DNA of 64,000 nt from RUG563 sp045590215 (GTDB taxonomy: Bacteria; Bacillota; Clostridia; Christensenellales; Aristaeellaceae), in the NCBI GenBank assembly GCA_045590215.1, contig JAZNQO010000028.1:1-64000 (forward strand), read 5' to 3'. How positions within the stretch are numbered: position 1 is the first letter of the stretch; each line of letters starts with the position of its first letter. Position numbers and translations under genes: made by a program. Shown here piece by piece: positions 32,002 through 40,766 of this stretch. The notes below the pieces were generated by a model. The model had not been told where the DNA came from. It saw only the letters and a list, made by a program, of their open reading frames with translations, and searched no databases.

Positions 32002-32286
32002 ATGAACGTAAAGCCTTTGGGTGACCGTGTGGTCATCAAGAATGTAGAAATGGAAGAAACCACCCGCTCCGGCATCGTGCTGCCCGGTGCTGCCAAGGAA
32101 AAGCCCCAGCTGGCGGAAGTGCTGGCCGTTGGCCCCGGCGGTTTGGTAGACGGCAAGGAAATTAAAATGTATGTGGAAGTCGGCCAGAAGGTTATCTATT
32201 CCAAGTACGCCGGCACGGAAGTGAAGATTGACGGTCAGGAACTGATTATCGTGAAAATGAGCGATATTCTGGCCGTGGTGGAATAA
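32002..32286 (+). CDS. groS: Co-chaperonin GroES
   Basis: 94 aa, the full GroES length. Family features: KPLGDRVVIKNVEMEE at the N-terminus, a mobile loop (TTRSGIVLPGAAKEKPQ) that docks on GroEL, VLAVGPGG roof, and VGQKVIYSKYAGTEVKIDGQEL. It caps the GroEL cage in the cytosol. AGGAGG 8 bp before the ATG. Two-gene operon with groEL 29 bp downstream, under CIRCE/HrcA control. Confidence 0.98.
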   Translation: MNVKPLGDRVVIKNVEMEETTRSGIVLPGAAKEKPQLAEVLAVGPGGLVDGKEIKMYVEVGQKVIYSKYAGTEVKIDGQELIIVKMSDILAVVE

Positions 32287-32315
32287 GCATTTCGCGATTT
32301 TAGGAGGAATTTATT

Positions 32316-33944
32316 ATGGCAAAGCAGCTGAAATACGGCGAGGAAGCCCGCCGTTCTCTGGAAGCCGGCATCAATGCGCTGGCCAACACCGTAAAGATCA
32401 CCATGGGGCCCAAGGGCCGCAATGTGGTGCTGGATAAGAAATACGGTGCTCCCCTCATCACCAACGACGGCGTCACCATCGCCAAGGAAATCGAGCTGGA
32501 AGACCCCTTTGAAAACATGGGTGCCCAGCTGATCAAAGAAGTGGCCACCAAGACCAACGACGTGGCTGGCGACGGCACCACCACCGCCACCCTGCTGGCT
32601 CAGGCCATCGTCCGGGAAGGCCTGAAGAACCTGGCCGCCGGTGCTAACCCCATGGTGCTGAAAAAGGGCATCGAAGATGCCCCCGCTGCCGCCGTGGAAG
32701 GCTTGAAGGAAATTTCTTCCCCCATCACCGGCAAGCAGGCCATCGCACAGGTTGCCTCCATTTCCGCCGGCGACGAAACCATCGGCCAGCTGATTTCCGA
32801 TGCCATGGAAAAAGTGGGCAAAGACGGCGTTATCACCGTGGAAGAATCCAAAACCATGAAGACCGAGCTCACCACCGTGGAAGGCATGCAGTTTGACCGT
32901 GGCTATGCCTCCGCCTATATGGTGACCGATACCGATAAGATGGTGGCGGAACTGGATAACCCCATGATCCTCATCACCGATAAGAAAATTTCCAACATTC
33001 AGGAAATCCTGCCCGTGCTGGAGCAGGTTGTGCAGGCCGGCAAGAAGCTGCTCATCATCGCTGAAGATGTGGAAGGTGAAGCACTGGCTACGCTGGTTGT
33101 CAATAAGCTCCGGGGCACCTTCACCTGCGTTGCCGTGAAGGCTCCCGGCTTTGGCGATCGCCGCAAGGAAATGCTCCGGGATATCGCCATCCTCACCGGC
33201 GGTCAGGTGATTAGTGAAGAACTGGGCCTTGACCTGAAGGAAACCACCTTCGACATGCTGGGGCAGGCTCATCAGGTGAAGGTGGATAAGGAAAACACCA
33301 CCATCATCGACGGTGCCGGTTCTGCCGAAGAAATCGCTGCCCGTGTGCAGCAGATCAAGGTGCAGATTGCCGAAACCACTTCCGATTACGACCGTGAAAA
33401 GCTGCAGGAACGCTTGGCCAAGCTGGCCGGCGGCGTAGCCGTGATTCAGGTGGGTGCTGCAACCGAAATCGAAATGAAAGAACGCAAGATGCGCATTGAA
33501 GACGCTCTGGCCGCTACCCGTGCCGCTGTGGAAGAAGGCATCGTGCCCGGCGGCGGCGTGGCTCTGCTGAACGCTATCGCGAAAGTGCAGCCCCTCGTTG
33601 CCAAAACCCAGGGCGACGCCAAGACCGGCGTGCAGATTATCCTCCGTGCCATGGAAGAGCCCATGCGCCAGATTGCCATCAATGCCGGCATCGACGGTGC
33701 CGTCATCATCGAAAACATCCGCCGCAGCCGCAAAGCGGGCTATGGCTATGACGCCCTCAAGGGTGAATATGTGGACATGATCCAGCGTGGTATCATCGAC
33801 CCCACCAAGGTCACCCGTTCCGCCCTGCAGAACGCTGCCTCCGTGGCCGCTATGGTGCTCACCACCGAATCTCTGGTGACGGATATTCCCCAGCCTGAAC
33901 CCGCTGCCCCCGCAGGCAACCCCGGCATGGGCGGCATGTATTAA
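32316..33944 (+). CDS. groL: Chaperonin GroEL
   Basis: 542 aa ATP-driven folding chaperonin. Features: AKQLKYGEEARRSLEAG, TMGPKGRNVVL (nucleotide loop), the DGTTTATLLAQAI ATP-binding block around residues 86-98, KAPGFGDRRKEMLRDIA in the apical/intermediate region, GVAVIQVGAATE, and the family tail ending in a short GGM repeat (GNPGMGGMY). AGGAGG 7 bp before ATG. The frame is intact and the family match is unambiguous. Confidence 0.99.
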   Translation: MAKQLKYGEEARRSLEAGINALANTVKITMGPKGRNVVLDKKYGAPLITNDGVTIAKEIELEDPFENMGAQLIKEVATKTNDVAGDGTTTATLLAQAIVREGLKNLAAGANPMVLKKGIEDAPAAAVEGLKEISSPITGKQAIAQVASISAGDETIGQLISDAMEKVGKDGVITVEESKTMKTELTTVEGMQFDRGYASAYMVTDTDKMVAELDNPMILITDKKISNIQEILPVLEQVVQAGKKLLIIAEDVEGEALATLVVNKLRGTFTCVAVKAPGFGDRRKEMLRDIAILTGGQVISEELGLDLKETTFDMLGQAHQVKVDKENTTIIDGAGSAEEIAARVQQIKVQIAETTSDYDREKLQERLAKLAGGVAVIQVGAATEIEMKERKMRIEDALAATRAAVEEGIVPGGGVALLNAIAKVQPLVAKTQGDAKTGVQIILRAMEEPMRQIAINAGIDGAVIIENIRRSRKAGYGYDALKGEYVDMIQRGIIDPTKVTRSALQNAASVAAMVLTTESLVTDIPQPEPAAPAGNPGMGGMY

Positions 33945-33984
33945 GAAAGGCTGCGCTCTCGTTAAGTGATGGGATAGTCTTGTA

Positions 33985-34390
33985 AGAACGGAGCAGGAGC
34001 TTACGCAGCCTCTGTACCCCTCGGCAGGGGCATTGACCCTGCACCCATCCTGCGAAAATTCGCCCGTTATCCCGGCCATTCTTACCGCATAAAACTTAAA
34101 AAGCGGATATAAGTATAGCCGCGGGCGCAAAGAAAACACGAAAAAGGCGTTGGAAGAAACTTGTTTCCATCCACGCCTTTTTCTTTTTTCCCGGATGCTT
34201 TGCATCCGCCAGGCGGCATATCTGCCGCCGTACCCGTGCGGCTGTGCCGCAGTCGACCCGCAAAATTACAATTGTCTTCTGCAATAGCTTATCTGCGTGT
34301 TTCTTGCAACAGCGGCTCACAGTTCACTGGATAGCATCCGCCAAATCCGCTGCCGGGTCAAGGGGCCATGCCCCTCGCCGGCGCATCTTT
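33985..34390 (+). repeat. Multi-hairpin intergenic repeat, copy C
   Basis: Non-coding, between groEL and spoIIGA. GGCAGGGGCATTGACCCTGC stem, AAAACTTAAAAAGCGG, GCCGCGGGCGCAAAG, central hairpin AAAAAGGCG (34141-34149) / CGCCTTTTT (34174-34182), CGGATGC/GCATCCG stem, GGCGGCA/TGCCGCC stem, GTGCGGCTGTGCCGC, then the 3' module 34303-34380 nearly identical to copy B and closed by GGGGCCATGCCCC. Confidence 0.7.
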
Positions 34391-34412
34391 CCCCATAAAC
34401 CCATCTATTTCG

Positions 34413-34447
34413 CACTTCGGTTCGACCATGAACCGGGGTGTTTTTTT
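34413..34447 (+). terminator. Terminator between groEL and spoIIGA
   Basis: CACTTCGGTTC / GAACCGGGGTG (11 pairs counting two G-U) with a 6-nt loop, then TTTTTTT. It ends 28 bp before the spoIIGA ATG, isolating the sporulation genes from groESL read-through. Confidence 0.8.
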
Positions 34448-34475
34448 CTATACTTTTTTTCGGGGAGGCGGCAAG

Positions 34476-35279
34476 ATGGTTGTGCAGGGAGAGAAGTATT
34501 TTCTGTTGGTCAGCTTTGTGCATCTGATATGCCTGCTCTGCGCAAAAGAGGTTTTGTGTCTGCCCCTGAAGCCCGGAAAAGCCTTTCTTGCCTGCCTTTT
34601 TGCCGGGGGCTATTCCCTGCTGGCACTCTTACCAAATTGGCCCTTGCAGCGCATCCCGTTTTTAATCGCCGGCATCATCATGACAGGCGTTATCGCCTTT
34701 GGAAAAAGCGGCTTTTCGGCCAGCCTGCCCATGCTGATCTGCGGCTTTTGCTGCGGCGGCATTTTCCGCTTTTTCGCCCTACGCCAAGGGGGGCTAATTC
34801 CTGCCATAGCAGGCGGCCTTTGCTGCCTTCTTTTCTTTTGCCGGAAAAAGCCGCCGCTGCCCCTTTGCGCCCTGCGCATCACATTTCAAGGCAAAGAGGT
34901 GCAGCTTTCCGCCTTTTATGATACGGGCAATTCCCTGCATCATCCTCTTTTCCGCCTGCCTGTTATTGTGGCCGGGGAAGAAGCTCTTCAGCCGCTTTTG
35001 CCCACAAATTTTCGTGCGGAGGATGCCGCAACGCTTCCCATAGGCTTTACCCTGCTCCCCTGTACCACCGTCCACGGCAGAAAGATGCTCCCTTGCTTTC
35101 ACCCGGATGAAATACGCCTTCTGCCGGAAAAGAGAAAGATAGACGCCCTCATTGCCCTTTCCCCGGAAAAGCTGCCTAACGCCCTGCTCCCAAACACCAT
35201 TATTCCAAAGGAGGCCCCGTTATTATGGAAAAGAAAACCGCTCACCGGGAAATCACCTCCCCCCTCCGTCAATGGATGA
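34476..35279 (+). CDS. spoIIGA: Sigma-E processing peptidase SpoIIGA
   Basis: 267 aa. The N-terminal half has about five membrane segments (FLLVSFVHLICLLCAKEVL, ACLFAGGYSLLALL, FLIAGIIMTGVIAF, LPMLICGFCCGGIFRFF, LIPAIAGGLCCLLFFC). The C-terminal half is the cytoplasmic aspartic-protease-like domain with the catalytic DTGN (FYDTGNSLHHPLF). SpoIIGA removes the pro-sequence of sigma-E in the mother cell after SpoIIR signalling. Start ATG 34476 has GGGGAGG upstream. Its 3' end overlaps sigE by 55 bp, longer than usual, implying translational coupling. Confidence 0.9.
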   Translation: MVVQGEKYFLLVSFVHLICLLCAKEVLCLPLKPGKAFLACLFAGGYSLLALLPNWPLQRIPFLIAGIIMTGVIAFGKSGFSASLPMLICGFCCGGIFRFFALRQGGLIPAIAGGLCCLLFFCRKKPPLPLCALRITFQGKEVQLSAFYDTGNSLHHPLFRLPVIVAGEEALQPLLPTNFRAEDAATLPIGFTLLPCTTVHGRKMLPCFHPDEIRLLPEKRKIDALIALSPEKLPNALLPNTIIPKEAPLLWKRKPLTGKSPPPSVNG

Positions 35280-35959
35280 AGCTATTTTTTGCGCCGCTGT
35301 ATGCCGGAAATATTCACTATATCGGCGGTGCCGATCCCTTGCCCCAGCCCTTGACCCCAGAGGAAGAAAAAAAGCTGATGGCCCATCTGCATAAAGACGA
35401 CGGCACGGTGCGCTCCATCCTGATTGAACGGAATCTGCGGCTGGTGGTGTTCATTGCAAGGAAGTTTGACAATACCAACGTGGGGCTGGAAGACCTCATT
35501 TCCATCGGCACCATCGGCCTTATCAAGGCCGTCAACACCTTCGACCCGGATAAAAAAATCAAGCTGGCTACCTATGCCAGCCGTTGCATTGAAAACGAAG
35601 TGTTGATGTTCCTGCGCCACAACAGCAAACTGCGCCATGAAATATCACTGGACGAACCCCTGCGCACGGACTGGGACGGCAACGAGCTGCTGCTTTCTGA
35701 CGTCCTTGGCACGGAAAGCGATCTGGTGTCCCGCGGCATTGAAGAGGATGCGGAGCGGCAGCTGCTCCACGGGGCATTATCCCATCTCTCCCCACGGGAG
35801 CAGCGCATCATGCACATGCGCTTTGGCATGGCAGGCTATCGGGAAATGACCCAGAAGGAAGTGGCGGATGTGCTGGGCATCAGCCAGTCTTACATCTCCC
35901 GGCTGGAAAAGCGCATCCTGAACCGCCTGCAAACGGAAATGCTGCGCATCTCTTCCTAA
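35225..35959 (+). CDS. sigE: RNA polymerase sporulation sigma factor sigma-E
   Basis: 244 aa. N-terminal pro-sequence with the characteristic HYIGGADPLPQPL just after it (B. subtilis has YYIGGSEALPPPL), the site cut by SpoIIGA. Region 2: RNLRLVVFIARKF, LEDLISIGTIGLIKAVNTFDP, KLATYASRCIENEVLMFLR. Region 4: LSPREQRIMHMRFGM, TQKEVADVLGISQSYISRLEKRI. It drives early mother-cell genes. sigG, which often follows, is absent; a terminator comes directly after the stop. Confidence 0.96.
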   Translation: MEKKTAHREITSPLRQWMKLFFAPLYAGNIHYIGGADPLPQPLTPEEEKKLMAHLHKDDGTVRSILIERNLRLVVFIARKFDNTNVGLEDLISIGTIGLIKAVNTFDPDKKIKLATYASRCIENEVLMFLRHNSKLRHEISLDEPLRTDWDGNELLLSDVLGTESDLVSRGIEEDAERQLLHGALSHLSPREQRIMHMRFGMAGYREMTQKEVADVLGISQSYISRLEKRILNRLQTEMLRISS

Positions 35960-35964
35960 AGAAA

Positions 35965-35991
35965 ACGCCGGAAGGTTTTCCCTCCGGCGTG
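35965..35991. terminator. Bidirectional terminator between sigE and the Nudix gene
   Basis: ACGCCGGA / TCCGGCGT stem followed by GTTTTTA on the plus strand and TTTTC on the minus strand. Confidence 0.8.
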
Positions 35992-35997
35992 TTTTTA

Positions 35998-36435
35998 TCA
36001 AGCGATATTCTGCTGTAAAAATGTATTTGCCTTGGCCAGAATTTCCTTGAAGCTGTCAAAGCGAAACGCCGCCTTAGCTTCCGCATAATCCATCAGGGCA
36101 ATGCGGCTGATTTCCTTTTCCTGCGGCCGGAACGCCTGATTTTCGTAGGCCGCCAGAAAATAAACTGTTCTTTTCACCCGCTCCGGGTGGCCTTCCCTGG
36201 CCAAATTATGCTCGTCCACCGCCCGGAAGCCCTCGATGAAGCGCACTGAAAGCCCGGTTTCCTCCCGGATTTCCCGGTCTGCGGTGTCTTTTTCCGTTTC
36301 GCCTTCTTCCATATGCCCCTTGGGAAACACCCAGAAGCCCTCTTTTTCCTGCACCAGCAGATACCGAAGGCCGTCTTCCGTCATGGTAAAAACCACGGCA
36401 CCGCAAGACACTTCACACCCATTTGCGCCGCTCAT
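35998..36435 (-). CDS. Nudix hydrolase
   Basis: 145 aa. Complete Nudix box GHMEEGETEKDTADREIREE followed by TGL, the Mg-binding motif of enzymes that cleave nucleoside diphosphates linked to another group. The context CGAVVF, YLLVQEKEGFWVFPKGH and ISRIALMDYAEA resembles Ap4A hydrolase-type Nudix proteins of bacteria. Start ATG 36435 is preceded by GAGAGAG, 11 bp after the aldo/keto reductase stop; an upstream extension runs through that gene. Last gene of a three-gene operon. Confidence 0.9.
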   Translation of the reverse strand: MSGANGCEVSCGAVVFTMTEDGLRYLLVQEKEGFWVFPKGHMEEGETEKDTADREIREETGLSVRFIEGFRAVDEHNLAREGHPERVKRTVYFLAAYENQAFRPQEKEISRIALMDYAEAKAAFRFDSFKEILAKANTFLQQNIA

Positions 36436-36446
36436 TTCTCTCTCCG

Positions 36447-37367
36447 TCAGGGCAGGATATGGCCGGCAGACAGATACAGCCGATACCATTCTTCCCTCGT
36501 CAAATCCACCTTTTCCGCATCCACGATTTCCTGCAGCCGCTTTTCGCTGGCCGTGCCGGACACCACCTGCATCTTCGCCGGATGCCGCAAAATCCACGCC
36601 GTGGCAATGGTGGTTTTGGTCACGCCGTATTGCGCTGCCAGCTTCTCCATTTCGGCGTTCAGTTCCGGGTACTTTTCGCTGTCAATGAAGCAGCCCTGCC
36701 AGTTTTCCATCTGGAAGGGGCTCCACGCCTGAATGGTCATTTCATTCAGCCGGGAATAGTCCAGCACGCTTCCATCCCTGTCCGCAGAACCGGCGGTGGT
36801 CATATTGGCCTCCAGCCCGGCGGCCACCATATTGGAAACGGGAATGCTGAACTGCAATTGGTTAATCATCAGCGGCTGCTTCACGTATTTTTTCATCAGC
36901 TCAATCTGGGAAGGCTTGTGATTGGATACGCCGAAATAGCGCACCTTGCCGCTCTGCCGCAGCCTGTCAAAGGCCTCTGCCACTTCTTCCGGCTCCATCA
37001 GGGCATCCGGGCGGTGCAGCAGCAGCACGTCCAAATATTCCGTCTGCAATCTTTCCAGAATGCCGTCCACGGAGGAGAGAATATATTCCTTGGAAAAATC
37101 AAAGAACCCCGGCCGGATGCCGCATTTGGACTGCAGGAACAAATCTTCCCTGCGGATGGAAGCGTCTTTCTTCATGGCTTCGCCGAAAATACGTTCGCTC
37201 TGGCCGCCGCCGTAGATATCCGCATGGTCAAAATAATAGGCGTCCATCTCCAGCGCCGCATGCAAAAACCGCTGCATTTCGTCCACATTCTTCTGCGCCA
37301 GCCGCATGCACCCAACCACTACCGCCGGGGCGTTCATCTGGGTGCCGCCCAAAATAATCTGTTTCAT
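36447..37367 (-). CDS. Aldo/keto reductase (YdhF-like)
   Basis: 306 aa NADPH-dependent oxidoreductase of the aldo/keto reductase superfamily. Catalytic tetrad segments: FDHADIYGGG (Asp and Tyr), LQSKCGI (Lys), LLLHRPD (His). Cofactor-binding C-terminus: IATAWILRHPAKMQVVSGTASEKRL. The overall layout (SVDGILERLQTEYLDVLLLHRPD) matches E. coli YdhF. Substrate unknown. GGGAGG before ATG 37367; 25 bp after the DUF1622 gene. Confidence 0.93.
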   Translation of the reverse strand: MKQIILGGTQMNAPAVVVGCMRLAQKNVDEMQRFLHAALEMDAYYFDHADIYGGGQSERIFGEAMKKDASIRREDLFLQSKCGIRPGFFDFSKEYILSSVDGILERLQTEYLDVLLLHRPDALMEPEEVAEAFDRLRQSGKVRYFGVSNHKPSQIELMKKYVKQPLMINQLQFSIPVSNMVAAGLEANMTTAGSADRDGSVLDYSRLNEMTIQAWSPFQMENWQGCFIDSEKYPELNAEMEKLAAQYGVTKTTIATAWILRHPAKMQVVSGTASEKRLQEIVDAEKVDLTREEWYRLYLSAGHILP

Positions 37368-37392
37368 CGCTCTTCCTCCCGTTCAAAACCCT

Positions 37393-37737
37393 TCAAGCCT
37401 TATTTCTCAATTCATTTTCCGGCTTTTTCATTTCAAAATGAATAAGTAAGCTCAAAACGGCACGCAGCAAAATCACCGCACCCAGTACAATCAGTTCGCT
37501 CAAATCATGTACCAGCACGGTTTTCAAAATCTCCGCCGCCATCTTGAATTCCAGGCCGGTGGCCAGCCCTGTGGCCAGATGATGCTGCAAATCCAGATTC
37601 TTTTTCATGAAAGCATTCTGGATGTATTCCCAAAAAGCATGGATGGCACTCCACACTACAACCAATATGCCCATGATTTCCAGCATGGAAATAATATAAG
37701 GCAATGCAATATGAACAGCCTCTTCCAATATGTTCAT
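37393..37737 (-). CDS. DUF1622 integral membrane protein
   Basis: 114 aa with three membrane segments (about 12-34, 55-75 partly amphipathic, 78-100). The central block HHLATGLATGLEFKMAAEILKTVL is typical of DUF1622, in which a conserved LATGLEF..EILKT motif spans the membrane. Function unknown. First gene of a probable operon with the aldo/keto reductase and Nudix genes; GAGAGGG before ATG. Confidence 0.85.
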   Translation of the reverse strand: MNILEEAVHIALPYIISMLEIMGILVVVWSAIHAFWEYIQNAFMKKNLDLQHHLATGLATGLEFKMAAEILKTVLVHDLSELIVLGAVILLRAVLSLLIHFEMKKPENELRNKA

Positions 37738-37818
37738 GCTTTTCCCTCTCTTTCTTTTTTATCCTATCATATCTGCCAGCTGTTTACAAGCCCACATTCT
37801 TACCCGTTGGTGACAAAA

Positions 37819-37840
37819 AACCGGAAGGTTTTCCTTCCGG
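37819..37840 (-). terminator. leuS terminator
   Basis: CCGGAAGG / CCTTCCGG stem with TTTT loop; TTTTTTG follows on the minus strand, 15 bp past the leuS stop. Confidence 0.85.
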
Positions 37841-37854
37841 CTTATTGGATATCA

Positions 37855-40269
37855 TTATTTTACCACGATGTTCAGCAGCCGTCCGGGCACGAAGATCACC
37901 TTCACGATGTTCCTCCCGTCCACGATCTTCTGCACCTGCGGCAGTTTGGGCAGTTCTTCCTGAGCGGATTCACGGGTCAGGGTGGAAGGAATCATCAGTT
38001 TGCCCTTCACCTTGCCGTTTACCTGCACGGCGATTTCCACTTCGTCTCTGGTGAGACAGTTTTCGTCATAGGAAGGCCACTGTTGCGTATACACCGGGGC
38101 ACCATAGCCCTGCTGTTCCCAGATTTCTTCGCAGATATGGGGAGCCACGGGGCTGAGCAAGAGCAGCAGCGTCTTGTATTCCGCATGGTTCATGCTGCCC
38201 TTGGCATAGGCTTCGTTCACCAGCGTCATCATCTGGGCGATGGCGGTATTGAACTTCATCTGTTCAATATCTTCGGAAACCTTCTTGATGGTCTGGTGCA
38301 CGGTCACTTTCAGTTCATCGCTGTATTCTTCGCCGTCCACCAGCATTTCCTGCAGCCGCCACACACGGTCCAGGAACTTGCGGCAGCCACGGGCACCGTT
38401 GGTGCTCCACGGAATGGCCTGATCGAAGGCACCCATGAACATTTCATACATCCGGAAAGCGTCTGCGCCGATATCCGCTATGATTTCGTCGGGGTTTTCC
38501 ACGTTGCCTCTGGACTTGCTCATCTTTTCGCCGTCGGCACCCAGAATCATGCCCTGCGCCGTGCGCTTCATGTAAGGTTCAGGGCAGTTCACTTCACCGA
38601 TGTCGTAGAGGAACTGATGCCAGAAGCGGCTGTAGAGCAAGTGACGGGTCACGTGTTCCATGCCGCCGTTATACCAATCCACGGGCATCCAATAGTTCAA
38701 CGCTTCCTTGGAAGCAAAGGCTTCCCCGTTGTGCGGATCGCAATAGCGCAGGAAATACCAGGAGGAACCGGCCCACTGGGGCATGGTATCCGTTTCACGC
38801 TGGGCAGGGGCACCGCACTTGGGGCAGGTGCAGTTGACGTAGCTTTCAATCTTCGCCAAGGGAGATTTGCCGTCCGTGCCGGGCTGGAAATCTTCCACTT
38901 CGGGCAGCATCAGCGGCAGCTCTTCATAAGGCACAGCCACCACACCGCACTTTTCGCAGTGCACCAGCGGAATGGGCTCGCCCCAATAACGCTGACGGTT
39001 GAAAGCCCAGTCCTTCATCTTATATTGGACGCCGGCCTTGCCAATGCCCATCTTTTCGATTTCTTCCAGCACACGGGCGATGGAATCCTTTTTATTGGTA
39101 TAACCATTGAGGAAATCGCTATTCACCATTTCGCCGTCGCCGGTGTAGGCTTCTTTTTCAATATCGCCGCCTTTGATGACCTCGATGATGTCCACGCCGA
39201 ATTTCTTGGCAAATTCCCAGTCACGCTGGTCATGGGCAGGCACGGCCATGATGGCCCCGGTACCGTAGCCCATCATCACATAATCCGCCACGAAAATGGG
39301 CACTTCCTTGCCCGTCAGGGGATTAATGCCACGCAGGCCTTTGATTTCCACACCGGTCTTATCCTTCACCAGCTGGGTGCGCTCAAATTCCGTCTTCTTG
39401 GCGCATTCTTCCCGGTACGCCATAATTTCATCCATATTGGCAATGCGGTCGGCATACTTATCAATGAGAGGATGTTCGGGAGCCATCACCATGAAGGTCA
39501 CACCAAAGAGGGTGTCGGGACGGGTGGTGTAAATCTCAATCTTTTCATCCAGCCCGGCGAAAGCGAACTTCACAAAAGCCCCTGTGGATTTGCCGATCCA
39601 GTTCACCTGCTGCTGCTTGATGTTTTCCGGGTATTCCACCGTTTCCAGCCCCTGCAAGAGCTTATCGGCATAGGCCGTAATGCGCAGATACCACACGTCT
39701 TTAGGCAGCTGCACCACGTCGCCGTGGCAGATATCGCACTTGCCGCCCTGGCTGTCTTCGTTGGAGAGAACAACTTTGCAGCTGGGGCAATAGTTGACCA
39801 ACGTCTTATCCCTGAAAACCATGCCGTGTTCAAACAGCTTCAGGAAAATCCACTGGGTCCACTTGTAATAATTGGGGTCGGTGGTGTCCACTTCACGGCT
39901 GTAGTCGAAAGAGAAGCCGATTTTTTTCAGCTGCTCCCGGAAATGATCCACGTTCTTTTTCGTCACCACGGCCGGATGCACGTTATTCTTGATGGCAAAG
40001 TTTTCCGTGGGCAGGCCGAAAGCGTCCCAGCCGATGGGGAACAGCACGTTATAGCCCTGCATGCGACGCTTGCGGGAAATGATATCCATGGCGGTGTTGG
40101 AACGGGGATGGCCCACGTGCAGCCCGGCACCGGAAGGATAGGGGAACTCAATCAGGGCGTAGAATTTCGGCTTGGAATAATCATCGGTAGCGGCAAAGGC
40201 ATTCTTCTCTTCCCAATACTTTTGCCATTTGGGTTCAATCTGGGACGGCACATAGGGCTTGAATTCCAT
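37855..40269 (-). CDS. leuS: Leucyl-tRNA synthetase
   Basis: 804 aa, bacterial LeuRS. Class I motifs: HIGH as HVGH (PYPSGAGLHVGH, about residue 45-55) and KMSKS (EKMSKSRGN, about 575). Zinc-binding Cys pairs CPSCK/CDICHG and CEKCG / CTCPKCG, an editing (CP1) domain with TTRPDTLFG and VPAHDQRDWEFA. Charges tRNA-Leu with leucine. AAAGGAGG precedes ATG 40269. Under a T-box leader, so expressed when uncharged tRNA-Leu accumulates. Confidence 0.98.
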   Translation of the reverse strand: MEFKPYVPSQIEPKWQKYWEEKNAFAATDDYSKPKFYALIEFPYPSGAGLHVGHPRSNTAMDIISRKRRMQGYNVLFPIGWDAFGLPTENFAIKNNVHPAVVTKKNVDHFREQLKKIGFSFDYSREVDTTDPNYYKWTQWIFLKLFEHGMVFRDKTLVNYCPSCKVVLSNEDSQGGKCDICHGDVVQLPKDVWYLRITAYADKLLQGLETVEYPENIKQQQVNWIGKSTGAFVKFAFAGLDEKIEIYTTRPDTLFGVTFMVMAPEHPLIDKYADRIANMDEIMAYREECAKKTEFERTQLVKDKTGVEIKGLRGINPLTGKEVPIFVADYVMMGYGTGAIMAVPAHDQRDWEFAKKFGVDIIEVIKGGDIEKEAYTGDGEMVNSDFLNGYTNKKDSIARVLEEIEKMGIGKAGVQYKMKDWAFNRQRYWGEPIPLVHCEKCGVVAVPYEELPLMLPEVEDFQPGTDGKSPLAKIESYVNCTCPKCGAPAQRETDTMPQWAGSSWYFLRYCDPHNGEAFASKEALNYWMPVDWYNGGMEHVTRHLLYSRFWHQFLYDIGEVNCPEPYMKRTAQGMILGADGEKMSKSRGNVENPDEIIADIGADAFRMYEMFMGAFDQAIPWSTNGARGCRKFLDRVWRLQEMLVDGEEYSDELKVTVHQTIKKVSEDIEQMKFNTAIAQMMTLVNEAYAKGSMNHAEYKTLLLLLSPVAPHICEEIWEQQGYGAPVYTQQWPSYDENCLTRDEVEIAVQVNGKVKGKLMIPSTLTRESAQEELPKLPQVQKIVDGRNIVKVIFVPGRLLNIVVK

Positions 40270-40317
40270 GGGGTTTTCCTCCTTTTATGTTCACGGAATG
40301 AAGTACACTTGCTGGGA

Positions 40318-40554
40318 ACAAAAAAACTTCGCCCCTGCAAAACATGCAAAGACGAAGCTCATAAAACACTTCGCGGTACCACTCTGCTTGCCCGATTTTT
40401 TTCCGGGCCCCTTTTGCGCATTACGTGCGCCAATCGCCGCTTTTCAAACGGTATCGCTCCAGGGCGAGCGGCCCATCCCCTCCCGTCCGCACTTGCACCT
40501 GCCGTGCGGCTCTCTGCATCGGGCGAATGAAGGGCGTTCCCATTCATCACGATG
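40318..40554 (-). promoter_or_regulatory. T-box riboswitch leader of leuS
   Basis: Minus strand: the T-box core AGAGTGGTACCGCG (40372-40385) that pairs with the tRNA acceptor end, followed by a terminator CTTCGTC...GGCGAAG (40327-40357) with a T run. Upstream are AGAGAG, then CCGCAC/GTGCGG with GGTGCAA, and GGAGCGATACCG. The part before AGAGAG is only about 40-50 nt, so Stem I looks short; the specifier codon could not be assigned with confidence. Confidence 0.9.
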
Positions 40555-40560
40555 GATGGA

Positions 40561-40589
40561 ATTATACCACGCCTTGCAAAAAAAGTAAA
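40561..40589 (-). promoter_or_regulatory. leuS promoter
   Basis: Extended -10 TGGTATAAT (TATAAT 40561-40566 on the minus strand) with TTTACT 17 bp upstream. Confidence 0.65.
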
Positions 40590-40766
40590 GCGGAAAATCA
40601 CCGGGAAATCAGGAAAAATAACGGGTTTACACCGTTTTGCGCCATTCTCATCCTGCACAAACGTCATGCTTTGTATCATCTGGTAAAAAAACAAAATAAT
40701 AGTAGCAAATTGCGTCGGTTTATGATAAAATGAAAAAAAGCATCACCGGAAAGCGAGGAATCATCC

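Noticed and set aside
32235..34205. 656-codon open frame opposite groEL
   Set aside because: Antisense shadow of groEL with translation lacking any domain pattern.
37507..40530. 1007-codon open frame opposite leuS
   Set aside because: Antisense shadow of leuS running through the T-box; no family features.
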